This document shows, piece after piece, positions 1 through 6,016 of a DNA stretch of 11,332 nt (positions are counted from its first letter, which is position 1; each line of letters opens with the position of its first letter). The DNA lies in NCBI GenBank assembly GCA_964386925.1, contig CAYLUU010000072.1:1-11332 (forward strand), in the 5' to 3' direction. Source of the DNA: CAG-791 sp964386925 (GTDB taxonomy: Bacteria > Bacillota > Clostridia > Lachnospirales > Lachnospiraceae). The notes beneath the pieces are model-generated. The model was given only the letters and a program-made list of their open reading frames with translations. It did not search any database and was not told the origin of the DNA. The position numbers and the translations under genes are program-made.

Positions 1-70
1 GACATTCTGCAAGAATCATTGCAGCCAGTCCGGCCATAGCTAACATACTGATCAGTTTCTTTTTCTTCAT
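1..70 (-). CDS. N-terminus of an exported protein or lipoprotein (partial)
   Basis: Only the first 23 codons are in the window; the gene continues past position 1. The visible peptide is a typical Sec signal: MKKKK, then a hydrophobic run rich in Leu, Met, Ala and Gly, ending in Leu-Ala-Glu-Cys. A cysteine there could be a lipobox cysteine, but Glu at -1 is unusual, so lipoprotein status is uncertain. The start is supported by a GAGGAGG ribosome site a few bases upstream (plus-strand 79-85). The gene is divergent from thrH and is preceded by a long leader with two clear hairpins. Substrate-binding lipoproteins of ABC transporters often begin this way, but the function cannot be read from this fragment. 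Confidence 0.75.
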   Translation of the reverse strand, partial: MKKKKLISMLAMAGLAAMILAEC

Positions 71-87
71 ACGCTTTTTCCTCCTCA

Positions 88-179
88 CTGTTCCTCCCCA
101 GGAACAGTCATGACATTCATGACGGATCCGTGCAGCGGTTTTGAATCAGCAGAATGTTCTGATGGCTCAAAACCACTGC
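88..179 (-). promoter_or_regulatory. Structured 5' leader of the minus-strand exported-protein gene
   Basis: Two inverted repeats lie just upstream of the gene that starts at 70. The first has arms CTGTTCCT (88-95) and AGGAACAG (100-107) around a 4-nt loop; its end is a few bases from the ribosome site. The second, at 132-179, pairs GCAG and GGTTTTGA with TCAAAACC and CTGC, and has an inner ATCAG/CTGAT stem. A cis-acting RNA such as a riboswitch or attenuator is possible, but no known aptamer consensus was recognised. The whole 71-487 interval has no convincing gene. Confidence 0.4.
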
Positions 180-350
180 GCGACATCCAAACTCATCGTC
201 ACGGCCAAGTCTATTCGTGCTATGTAAAGAAATTTCTTTCGGTGGTGTAAATTTGCCGTTAAGCTTTGGATCATTTCGGAGGTGCAGAACTACGGGATGG
301 TACATCTTATAGGAAGATCATAAGAGGAAGACGTTGGCCCGCGGAACCAC

Positions 351-397
351 AAAAATGCCCGGAACTTTACCGAATCGGGATAAAGTTCCGGGCGTTT
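351..397 (-). terminator. Hairpin with U-run, terminator-like on the minus strand
   Basis: A perfect 13-bp stem, GCCCGGAACTTTA (357-369) with TAAAGTTCCGGGC (381-393), encloses an 11-nt loop. Read on the minus strand it is followed by ATTTTT, the form of an intrinsic terminator. On the plus strand the stem extends to 17 pairs with one G-U, but only three U residues follow. No minus-strand gene precedes it in the window. It may therefore be an attenuator in the leader of the 1-70 gene, or a barrier between the divergent units. Confidence 0.5.
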
Positions 398-487
398 CAC
401 AGGAATCTATGGTAACATCGTTCCAAGCGTGCTACGAAGCACACATTTTAGATAACAACTACCTATATTTAGAAAGAAGGATCTCAC

Positions 488-1087
488 ATGAATATCGTTT
501 GTCTCGACCTTGAAGGCGTTCTCGTTCCCGAAATCTGGATTGCATTCTCCCAGGTATCCGGCATTCCTGAGCTCAAGCGCACCACCCGCGACGAGCCCGA
601 TTACGACAAGCTCATGAAGTGGCGCCTCGGCATTCTGAAAGAGCACGGCCTTGGCCTGAAGGAAATCCAGGCAACGATCGCCAACATCGATCCCCTTCCG
701 GGCGCAAAGGAATTCCTCGACAAGCTTCGCGAGCGCACCCAGGTGATCATCATCAGCGACACCTTCTCTGAGTTCGCAGGCCCTCTGATGGCAAAATTAG
801 GATATCCTACCATTTTCTGCAATTCCCTCGAGGTTGCTCCCTCCGGAGAGATTACCGGCTTCAAGATGCGCATTGAGAACTCCAAGCTCACTACGGTCAA
901 GTCCCTGCAGTCCATCGGCTTTGAGACCATCGCAAGCGGCGATTCCTACAATGACCTCGGCATGATTCGCGCCAGCAAAGCAGGTTTCCTGTTCCGTTCC
1001 ACCGAGCAGATCAAGAGCGACAATCCGGATCTGGCGGCTTACGAAACTTTTGACGAACTGTTCGCTGCTATTGAGAAAGCATTGTAA
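488..1087 (+). CDS. thrH: Phosphoserine phosphatase / homoserine phosphotransferase ThrH
   Basis: This 199-residue HAD-superfamily protein closely resembles Pseudomonas ThrH, which removes phosphate from phosphoserine and can pass it to homoserine. Motif I is DLEGV with nucleophile Asp7 and acid/base Glu9; the following VPEIWIAF stretch is typical of ThrH rather than SerB. Motif II is Ser90-Asp91-Thr92, motif III probably Lys133, and motif IV is GDSYND with Asp152 and Asp156 binding Mg2+. Length matches the family. The ATG follows an AGAAAGAAGG ribosome site. It is cytosolic and acts in serine/threonine metabolism. Codon use stands out from its neighbours: Leu CTC and Arg CGC dominate, where later genes prefer CTG and mixed Arg codons, which suggests high expression or a different history. 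Family assignment is firm; which of the two activities matters in vivo is inferred. Confidence 0.93.
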   Translation: MNIVCLDLEGVLVPEIWIAFSQVSGIPELKRTTRDEPDYDKLMKWRLGILKEHGLGLKEIQATIANIDPLPGAKEFLDKLRERTQVIIISDTFSEFAGPLMAKLGYPTIFCNSLEVAPSGEITGFKMRIENSKLTTVKSLQSIGFETIASGDSYNDLGMIRASKAGFLFRSTEQIKSDNPDLAAYETFDELFAAIEKAL

Positions 1088-1094
1088 GGCTTAT

Positions 1095-1126
1095 ATTAGA
1101 AAGCTTTGTATTTAGAAAGTTTTGTA
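1095..1126 (+). repeat. Two 16-bp tandem repeats after thrH
   Basis: Two adjacent 16-bp units (1095-1110 and 1111-1126) share 14 bases with the form (A/T)TTAGAAAG(C/T)TTTGTA. The TTTAGAAAG core also occurs just before the thrH ribosome site near 469-477. The second unit overlaps an imperfect hairpin, GAAAGTTTTG with CAAAAGACTTTC (1115-1139). No U-run follows, so it is not a standard terminator. Its role is unknown. Confidence 0.5.
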
Positions 1127-1162
1127 TCAAAAGACTTTCGAAATTGAAAAGGCACAGGATAC

Positions 1163-2269
1163 ATGAAGTATTATTTTGCTCCCTTAGAGGGCATTACCGG
1201 CTATCGATTCCGGCAGGCGCACCATCAGTTCTTCCCTGGAATGGATGCCTACTATACGCCCTTTGTGGTGGCCACCTACACGAAGAAGCTGAAATCCCGG
1301 GAGAAGATGGACGTTCTCCCGGAGAACAACAAAGGTGTTCCTACCATTCCCCAGATCCTGACCAACCAGCCCGGCGAGTTCCTGCATTGTGCGCAGTACC
1401 TCGCTGATTTTGGGTACCCGGAAGTCAATTTGAATCTCGGGTGCCCCGTCGGAACCGTAACGGCCAAGGGAAAGGGCTCCGGTATGCTGCGGACGCCGGA
1501 GGAAATGGATCGTTTTCTGGATGCCATTTATAACGGCGCAGACAGCATAATGACATCTCTGCCGGACGGGAGGACGGTTCCGCTTGCGGTCTCTGTAAAA
1601 ACCCGACTCGGATGGGAGGATCCGGCAGAGTTTGAGCAGCTCCTTTCCATATATGAGAAATATCCCATTGCTACGCTGATCATTCATGCCCGCACCCGGC
1701 AGGAGCTCTATCGCGGAAAGCCGGAGTTGGAGGCGTTCCGCAGTGCATTTGGCCGCGAGCAGGAACGAGATGCCTTCGGGAGAGGCGTTTCGTCCGGTAT
1801 GGAGACCGATTTATTGAGATCTGATGGTTCCGGTGATACAGTCGGCAGGAACAGGCTTGTTCTGTGCTACAACGGGGACATTCAGACAGAAGATGACATT
1901 CGTTTCCTGGAACGTGAATTTCCGGGGCTGGACAGTGTCATGATCGGGCGCGGACTTCTCTCTGACCCGGGGCTGATCACGCATCTGGTTACCGGGCAGG
2001 AACTTAGCAAAAAGACCATTCGTGCCTTCCACGACACACTCTATGCCTCCTATGACGAGCAGTTCCACGATGACCGCATCCGGGTCAACTGCATGAAGGA
2101 ATTATGGACATTCCTGGGCAAGCGTTTCAATGACACCGGGCGTTATGTAAAGGGCATCCACAAGGCTAAAAACTGCGTGGAATACGAAGCTGCTGTGCGC
2201 ATGCTCCTGAACAACTGTGATCTGCAGCCGCTTGGGAATCAGCTCGCTGCGAACAGGTCGGGCACATAA
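1163..2269 (+). CDS. tRNA-dihydrouridine synthase family protein
   Basis: An FMN-dependent TIM-barrel enzyme that reduces uridines in tRNA D-loops using NADPH. Family landmarks are MKYYFAPLEGITG at the N-terminus, NLNLGCP with the catalytic Cys94, Lys146 in VKTRLGW, His175 in IIHARTR, the FMN-phosphate region CYNGDI (235-240), and IGRG (261-264). The C-terminal helical tRNA-binding domain follows from about 285, including MKELWTFLGKRF. At 368 residues it is longer than usual (about 310-340). The excess is a polar insert at about 196-231, between the GKPELEAF helix and the NGDI strand. The ATG at 1163 gives the canonical N-terminus; its upstream AGGCACAGGA is a moderate ribosome site. It is a separate unit from thrH, 75 nt downstream. 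Family is certain; subfamily (A, B or C) and target uridine cannot be assigned. Confidence 0.93.
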   Translation: MKYYFAPLEGITGYRFRQAHHQFFPGMDAYYTPFVVATYTKKLKSREKMDVLPENNKGVPTIPQILTNQPGEFLHCAQYLADFGYPEVNLNLGCPVGTVTAKGKGSGMLRTPEEMDRFLDAIYNGADSIMTSLPDGRTVPLAVSVKTRLGWEDPAEFEQLLSIYEKYPIATLIIHARTRQELYRGKPELEAFRSAFGREQERDAFGRGVSSGMETDLLRSDGSGDTVGRNRLVLCYNGDIQTEDDIRFLEREFPGLDSVMIGRGLLSDPGLITHLVTGQELSKKTIRAFHDTLYASYDEQFHDDRIRVNCMKELWTFLGKRFNDTGRYVKGIHKAKNCVEYEAAVRMLLNNCDLQPLGNQLAANRSGT

Positions 2270-2297
2270 ATAAGTACTATTCAGAGCCCGTCTATCA

Positions 2298-2344
2298 ATT
2301 TCAATCGTGAATCCGTCCGCGGGGCGCCCAATTCACGTTGAAAT
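2298..2344. repeat. Long inverted repeat between dus and the CxxCxxCC gene
   Basis: ATTTCAA-T-CGTGAAT (2298-2312) is the reverse complement of ATTCACGTTGAAAT (2331-2344) apart from a single bulged T. The arms enclose an 18-nt GC-rich loop. Neither strand has a following U-run, so it does not read as an intrinsic terminator. It could be an RNA stem or an operator for the gene at 2375. Confidence 0.45.
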
Positions 2345-2374
2345 CGCCAGGTGCTGAACCGATGTGAGGGAAAT

Positions 2375-3025
2375 ATGAGAAGATACACTGCCGCGGAGAT
2401 GGCAAAGGTATATTGTGAGAAATGCAACGGCTGCGGCGATTGCTGCCACGGCATGACGGATACGATTCATCTGGATCCGTGGGATGTGTATCAGCTGACT
2501 AGCGGAATGGGAAAGAGCTTTGAAGAGCTGCGGGCAGCAGGCATTCTGGACCTGCATCTGGAGGATGGCATGATCCTGCCGTATCTGAAGATGAGGGAGG
2601 ACGGAGAAGGCGCCTGTCCCCTGTTATCGGCAGACGGCCGCTGCAGCATTCATCCGATTCGGCCGGGATATTGCCGACTGTTCCCGCTGGGACGAGATTA
2701 CGACGCGGAGACGAAGACCTTTCAGTATTTCATTGTCGATAACGGCTGTGACATGCCGGGCAAGATGAAGGTGAAGATCAGCAAATGGCTGGGAATTGAT
2801 AATCTGCCGGTGTATGAGGAGTATGTTGCCAAGTGGCATTATTTCTGCAGGGATGTGAAGGCGTATCTGGCAGCAGGAGAGGATGCCGCCTTTGCACAGC
2901 AGCTGAATCTGTTCATTCTGAAGGTGTTCTACCTCACGCCCTACGTGATTCCGGCAGACGGTTCACAGGATTTCTATTCATTATTCGAGATGCGGTTGCA
3001 GCAGGCGCGCGGGGTGATTGCATAG
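2375..3025 (+). CDS. YkgJ-type CxxCxxCC zinc/iron-chelating protein
   Basis: A 216-residue cytosolic protein of the YkgJ / UPF0153 type (putative zinc- or iron-chelating domain). An N-terminal cysteine cluster, CEKCNGCGDCC (Cys14, 17, 20, 23 and 24), is followed by HLDPWDVYQL, which is typical of the family. Next come Cys81, Cys90 (GRCSIHPIRPGYC) and Cys100 before RLFPLGRDY, and then Cys125. The half after about residue 135 is mostly helical and less conserved. The start is placed at ATG 2375, with GAGGG 5 nt upstream; a GTG eight codons earlier (2351) has no ribosome site. No catalytic function has been assigned to the family. Metal or Fe-S binding is inferred from the cysteines. Confidence 0.85.
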   Translation: MRRYTAAEMAKVYCEKCNGCGDCCHGMTDTIHLDPWDVYQLTSGMGKSFEELRAAGILDLHLEDGMILPYLKMREDGEGACPLLSADGRCSIHPIRPGYCRLFPLGRDYDAETKTFQYFIVDNGCDMPGKMKVKISKWLGIDNLPVYEEYVAKWHYFCRDVKAYLAAGEDAAFAQQLNLFILKVFYLTPYVIPADGSQDFYSLFEMRLQQARGVIA

Positions 3026-3053
3026 CGGCGAGAACGCAGCATGAGTCCCAATA

Positions 3054-3109
3054 GGCTTGTTAATGCAAGTATTACTCGCATTTCTTAGGCGGATTTGCCT
3101 GGCTCTGAA
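3054..3109 (+). repeat. Dispersed 56-bp repeat, copy A
   Basis: These 56 bases match, in inverted orientation, positions 7261-7316 at 47 of 56 sites with no gaps. Shared blocks include GTTAATGCAAG, ATTACTCGCA, ATTTGC and GGCTCTGAA. A near-palindrome of the GGCGagaaCGC type lies next to each copy (3027-3037 here). Both copies sit in intergenic DNA or at gene ends, as small non-autonomous mobile or REP-like repeats do. Confidence 0.7.
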
Positions 3110-3112
3110 CAG

Positions 3113-3192
3113 CAAAAAATCCCGGTACAGCGCCAATAAATTTCGGAGAGCGATCAACCTCGTTTCGGATTCATCGGACGCTGCATCGGGAT
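3113..3192 (-). terminator. Long-stem terminator downstream of the small peptide genes
   Basis: Arms 3179-3192 and 3119-3132 are inverted repeats (ATCCCG...CAGCG against CGCTG...CGGGAT) separated by about 46 nt. On the minus strand the second arm runs directly into six T residues (plus-strand A run 3114-3119). This fits a terminator for a minus-strand transcript coming from the peptide genes at 3221-3443. The long loop is unusual, so termination is likely but not certain. Confidence 0.45.
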
Positions 3193-3220
3193 ATTGTATT
3201 GTCTGCCATCTGTTACACTC

Positions 3221-3301
3221 TTATCTTCTACTGTACATATGTTCGGGGAACATCTCACCGAACTCCTTCAGAAACTCTGCAATCTCCTTGAACATTTTCA
3301 T
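3221..3301 (-). CDS. 26-residue microprotein, second of a tandem pair
   Basis: A 27-codon frame starts at ATG 3301 and ends with TAA at 3221. An AAAGGAG ribosome site (plus-strand 3309-3315) lies 7 nt upstream. The product is identical to the neighbouring peptide (3363-3443) at 20 of 26 residues, and the lengths are equal. The best-conserved part is GEMFPEHMYS (residues 15-24); a second shared block is EFLK (9-12). Hydrophobic residues at 4, 7, 10, 11, 14, 17 and 18 alternate with Lys and Glu in a pattern suggesting an amphipathic helix up to Pro19. There is no signal peptide, membrane segment or cysteine. The family is not recognised. The duplicated sequence, matched lengths and strong ribosome sites argue for a real gene. 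A signalling, regulatory or membrane-surface peptide is possible, but the function is unknown. Confidence 0.72.
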   Translation of the reverse strand: MKMFKEIAEFLKEFGEMFPEHMYSRR

Positions 3302-3362
3302 AACGTATCTCCTTTCGAAAACGAAACGGTTGCCAATGCCTTAATGGGATGAAGCAACGAAC

Positions 3363-3443
3363 TCACAGCTTACTGTACATGTGCTCGGGGAACATCTCGC
3401 CAAAATCCTTCAGAAACTCAACCAACTCCTTGAATGCCTTCAT
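3363..3443 (-). CDS. 26-residue microprotein, first of a tandem pair
   Basis: A 27-codon frame starts at ATG 3443 and ends with TGA at 3363. A near-perfect AAGGAGG ribosome site (plus-strand 3450-3456) lies 6 nt before the ATG. The peptide differs from its downstream paralogue only at residues 3, 7, 8, 13, 25 and 26, and I7L, A8V, E13D and R25K are conservative. Five codons for unchanged residues (Lys2, Phe14, Gly15, Glu20, His21) differ only at silent positions, the pattern expected under selection on protein sequence. The gap to the next gene's start is 61 nt, so the two are probably co-transcribed and end at the terminator-like stem at 3113-3192. They are divergent from the D-aminopeptidase gene. 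No known family was recognised. Confidence 0.74.
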   Translation of the reverse strand: MKAFKELVEFLKDFGEMFPEHMYSKL

Positions 3444-3862
3444 AATCTGCCTCCTTGTGAATGTGCTGCCTTTTGGCTATGCTTAACTCTATACTGGTGG
3501 GAATGGAACGGGAGGAAACCTTAATTCTCAGCTATGTCAGCTGGTTTGATGATGTCCTGCTCGCTTCCCTCTTTCTGATGCTAAGGATACGCTAAAAGGG
3601 AACAATATTAAAATACATATAATTAGAGTTTGATTATATCAATTACGTATAATACGGCTGCGGCGATACATCGGAGAAAACTGGCCAAATTATGGTACGA
3701 TATGGGATGTAGAGTCATGCGAACAGGAAAGGGCTATCCTCTTGGTGAAAGCTTTTGACCTAAGCCGCGAGGAAGACTATAGTGGTTGTCAAACATGACT
3801 GTGAAGGCAAGTGTTTTTGTCCCAATACTGGGACCAGCAAGAAAGGCAGGAGGCATAAAGAC
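3444..3862. promoter_or_regulatory. Divergent intergenic region with an AT-rich promoter core
   Basis: This 419-nt stretch separates the minus-strand peptide genes from the plus-strand dppA-like gene. An AT-rich core at about 3596-3655 contains the palindrome TTGAT-TAT-ATCAA (3630-3642) and the sequence TATAAT (3648-3653). On the minus strand TTGATA (3642-3637) stands 17 nt from TATGTA, a weak promoter candidate towards the peptide genes. On the plus strand TATAAT lacks a good -35 at proper spacing. The 200 nt from here to the dppA start is a long leader; no riboswitch class was recognised. Confidence 0.35.
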
Positions 3863-4654
3863 ATGAATCTATACATCAGCTCAGACATCGAAGGAACCTG
3901 CGGGATTTGCGACTGGTCGGAGATCACAGAGGGCCAGTATCGGTATGAGCAGTTCGCTCAGCAGATGTCTCGTGAAGCGGCTGCAGCCTGCGAGGGCGCC
4001 GGCCCGGAAGCCGAGATTATGGTGCGCGACGGGCATGGCTCGGCGCAGAACATCATTCCGTCCTATCTGCCAGACAATGCGGTGCTCATGCGCGGCTGGG
4101 ACAAATCGCCGGCGAGCATGATGGCTGGAATCGATACCGGTTTTGACGCCTGCGCCATGACGGGATATCACGCACACGCTTATTCCGATGGGAATCCGTT
4201 GGCGCACACTTCGGAGCCGAACATTCATAAGATATTGCTGAATGGAAAATACTGCAGCGAATTCATGTACAATGCGTACTTTGCCGCATATTATGGCGTA
4301 CCGACCATCTTCATCAGCGGCGATGCCGCTGTCTGCGAGGAGGCCAAAGAGCTGATTCCTGCCATCACCGCCGTCCCGGTCATCCGCGGCTTCGGCGGTG
4401 CCAACATTTCAATCCATCCGGACCGTGCGGTTCGCCTCATTCGCGAGGGGATGAAGCGTGCAATGGCCGGTGACTGGAAGGCGTGTCTGCCGGAAATGCC
4501 GGAGCACTTCTGCCTGGACGTGGAATATAAGGAGTATCAGGATGCCATGCGGTATTCGTATTTCCCCGGAGCGGAGAAGCTGAATGCGAAGACGGTGCGC
4601 TTCGAGTCGGATGACTATTATGAAGTGAAGCGCTTCATGATGTTCGCGTTGTAA
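3863..4654 (+). CDS. M55-family D-aminopeptidase, DppA-like
   Basis: A 263-residue zinc aminopeptidase of the DppA type, which releases N-terminal D-amino acids from short peptides such as D-Ala-D-Ala. The metal and catalytic residues known from Bacillus subtilis DppA fall at matching places: Asp8 and Glu10 in SSDIEG, His58 in DGHGS, His103 in GYHAHA, His115 in LAHTSEP and Glu133 in CSEFMYNAY. AGDD-like ISGDAAVCEEAKELIP follows. No signal peptide is present, so it is cytosolic. The start is ATG 3863, with AGGAGG 9 nt upstream; a longer frame from GTG 3782 adds 27 residues that the family lacks. It is followed after 56 nt by the MalY-like gene and probably shares its transcript. A role in peptidoglycan-peptide or dietary peptide use is inferred. 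Confidence 0.9.
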   Translation: MNLYISSDIEGTCGICDWSEITEGQYRYEQFAQQMSREAAAACEGAGPEAEIMVRDGHGSAQNIIPSYLPDNAVLMRGWDKSPASMMAGIDTGFDACAMTGYHAHAYSDGNPLAHTSEPNIHKILLNGKYCSEFMYNAYFAAYYGVPTIFISGDAAVCEEAKELIPAITAVPVIRGFGGANISIHPDRAVRLIREGMKRAMAGDWKACLPEMPEHFCLDVEYKEYQDAMRYSYFPGAEKLNAKTVRFESDDYYEVKRFMMFAL

Positions 4655-4710
4655 GAGGTGTGGACAGGGAATGAATTGCTACGGCAGGTGATAAAAGGAG
4701 AGTGCAACTG

Positions 4711-5904
4711 ATGAAATACGATTTCACAAGCATTGTCGACAGACACAACAGGGATTCCATTGCGGTGGATAGGATCCCCTTTGAGAATGCAGAGGTAAAG
4801 GAAGGCTTCGATCGGATCCCGATGTGGGTGGCTGATATGAATTTTCCCACGGTGCCGACGATTCAGGAGCATATCATCGAGCGTGCGAAGCATCCGATGT
4901 TCGGATATTTTGAAGCAACGGATGAATATTACAATGCCATCATCCGCTGGCAGAATCATCGCAATGGCGTGACCGGTCTGACGAAGGAGGCAATCGGATA
5001 CGAGAACGGCGTGCTGGGCTGCCTTTGCTCTGCGCTGCAGGCCTTCACGACGCCGGGAGAGAAGGTGTTCTTCCATTCGCCGATGTATGTCGGCTTTTCT
5101 ATGGCCATGCAGGCGAACGGCCGCGAGCCGGCAACGTCCCCGCTGGTAAAGGACGAGCAGGGTATCTGGCGGATGGACTATGAGGATATGGACCGCGTGA
5201 TTCGGGAGAATCACATTCATTTTGCAGTATTCTGTTCCCCACACAACCCCTGCGGACGCGTTTGGGAGCGGGAGGAAATTGAGAAGGCGATGGAGATCTT
5301 CCGCAAGAATGACTGCTATGTGTTCTCGGATGAAATCTGGTCGGATCTGATCCTGAACGGAAATCACCACATTCCGACGCAGAGCATTTCTGAGGATGCC
5401 AGAAACCGCGTGATTGCAGCCTATGCACCGTCGAAAACCTTCAACCTGGCAGGACTGGTTGGATCCTATCACATTATTTACAATCCGTATCTGCGGGATC
5501 GTCTGGTGCGGCAGTCCCAGACAGCGTTCTACAATGAGACGAATGTGCTGTCCATGCATGCGCTGATCGGTGCCTATGAGCCCGAAGGCGAGGAGTGGCT
5601 GGAGGAGCTGCGGGAGGTCCTGTCGGATAATGTGAACTGGGCATGTGACTTCATCGCTGAGAACTTCGAAGGCGTGAAGGTGTCGAAGCCGCAGGGAACC
5701 TACATGCTGTATCTGGACTGCCATGACTGGCTGGAGGCACACGGCAAGACCTGCGACGAGCTGATCCGAGAGGGAATCTCTGTGGGCGTCATCTGGCAGG
5801 ACGGCAGACCCTTCCGCTGGCCGGATACGATCCGCATGAACCTGGCACTCCCGCACGCAAGAGTACAGGAAGCGTTCCGGAGATTGAAGGAACGCGTGTT
5901 CTGA
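4711..5904 (+). CDS. Cystathionine beta-lyase / C-S lyase, MalY/PatB type
   Basis: A 397-residue fold-type I PLP enzyme of the MalY/PatB group, which cleaves C-S bonds in cystathionine or cysteine to give pyruvate, ammonia and a thiol. Visible family features are PMWVADMNFPT (37-47), GYFEATDEYYNAI (65-77), ENGVLGCL, the SPHNPCGRVW segment with Asn179, Asp207 in FSDEIWSDL, and the PLP Lys242 in APSKTFNLAGL. The C-terminal FRWPDTIRMNLALP carries the substrate-carboxylate Arg. Length is normal for the group. ATG 4711 is chosen because AAAGGAG ends 10 nt upstream; an in-frame GTG at 4702 would be only 1 nt from it. It probably forms an operon with the upstream D-aminopeptidase gene. Exact substrate is uncertain, as the group also includes aminotransferase-like and regulatory members. 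Confidence 0.92.
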   Translation: MKYDFTSIVDRHNRDSIAVDRIPFENAEVKEGFDRIPMWVADMNFPTVPTIQEHIIERAKHPMFGYFEATDEYYNAIIRWQNHRNGVTGLTKEAIGYENGVLGCLCSALQAFTTPGEKVFFHSPMYVGFSMAMQANGREPATSPLVKDEQGIWRMDYEDMDRVIRENHIHFAVFCSPHNPCGRVWEREEIEKAMEIFRKNDCYVFSDEIWSDLILNGNHHIPTQSISEDARNRVIAAYAPSKTFNLAGLVGSYHIIYNPYLRDRLVRQSQTAFYNETNVLSMHALIGAYEPEGEEWLEELREVLSDNVNWACDFIAENFEGVKVSKPQGTYMLYLDCHDWLEAHGKTCDELIREGISVGVIWQDGRPFRWPDTIRMNLALPHARVQEAFRRLKERVF

Positions 5905-6016
5905 AGCCCCGAACAGCGGCAATTCAATTGACAAAACAGGGTGGCCAGCGGACACTCTCCACCGTCCACCACTGTCTGTCGTCTATACGATACAATTCAG
6001 AGAGGACAACAAAGCC

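Noticed and set aside
117..305. 62-codon minus-strand frame in the leader region
   Set aside because: No ribosome site before its ATG, it overlaps strong hairpins of a gene leader, and no family was recognised.
338..350. T-box-like GTGGTTCCGCGGG on the minus strand
   Set aside because: The conserved A of UGGNACC is replaced, and the only terminator-like hairpin lies before the motif instead of after it, which is the wrong order for a T-box.
3057..3344. 95-codon plus-strand frame starting with TTG
   Set aside because: No ribosome site; it runs through the dispersed repeat and antisense to the better supported small peptide gene.
3221..3443. The duplicated segments as a CRISPR or simple DNA repeat
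   Set aside because: Only two units, with differences mostly silent or conservative in a shared frame and separate ribosome sites, which points to coding paralogues.
3782..3862. 27-residue N-terminal extension of the D-aminopeptidase
   Set aside because: The family begins at MxLYISxDxEG, and AGGAGG is correctly placed before ATG 3863.
4618..5955. 445-codon minus-strand frame
   Set aside because: It is a shadow of the MalY/PatB-like gene on the other strand; its composition, rich in Arg, His, Leu and Val, is typical of antisense translation.
5928..5956. TTGACA promoter before the HD-domain gene
   Set aside because: The -35 is perfect, but the hexamer 17 nt downstream, GACACT, is a poor -10 and no alternative at good spacing was found.
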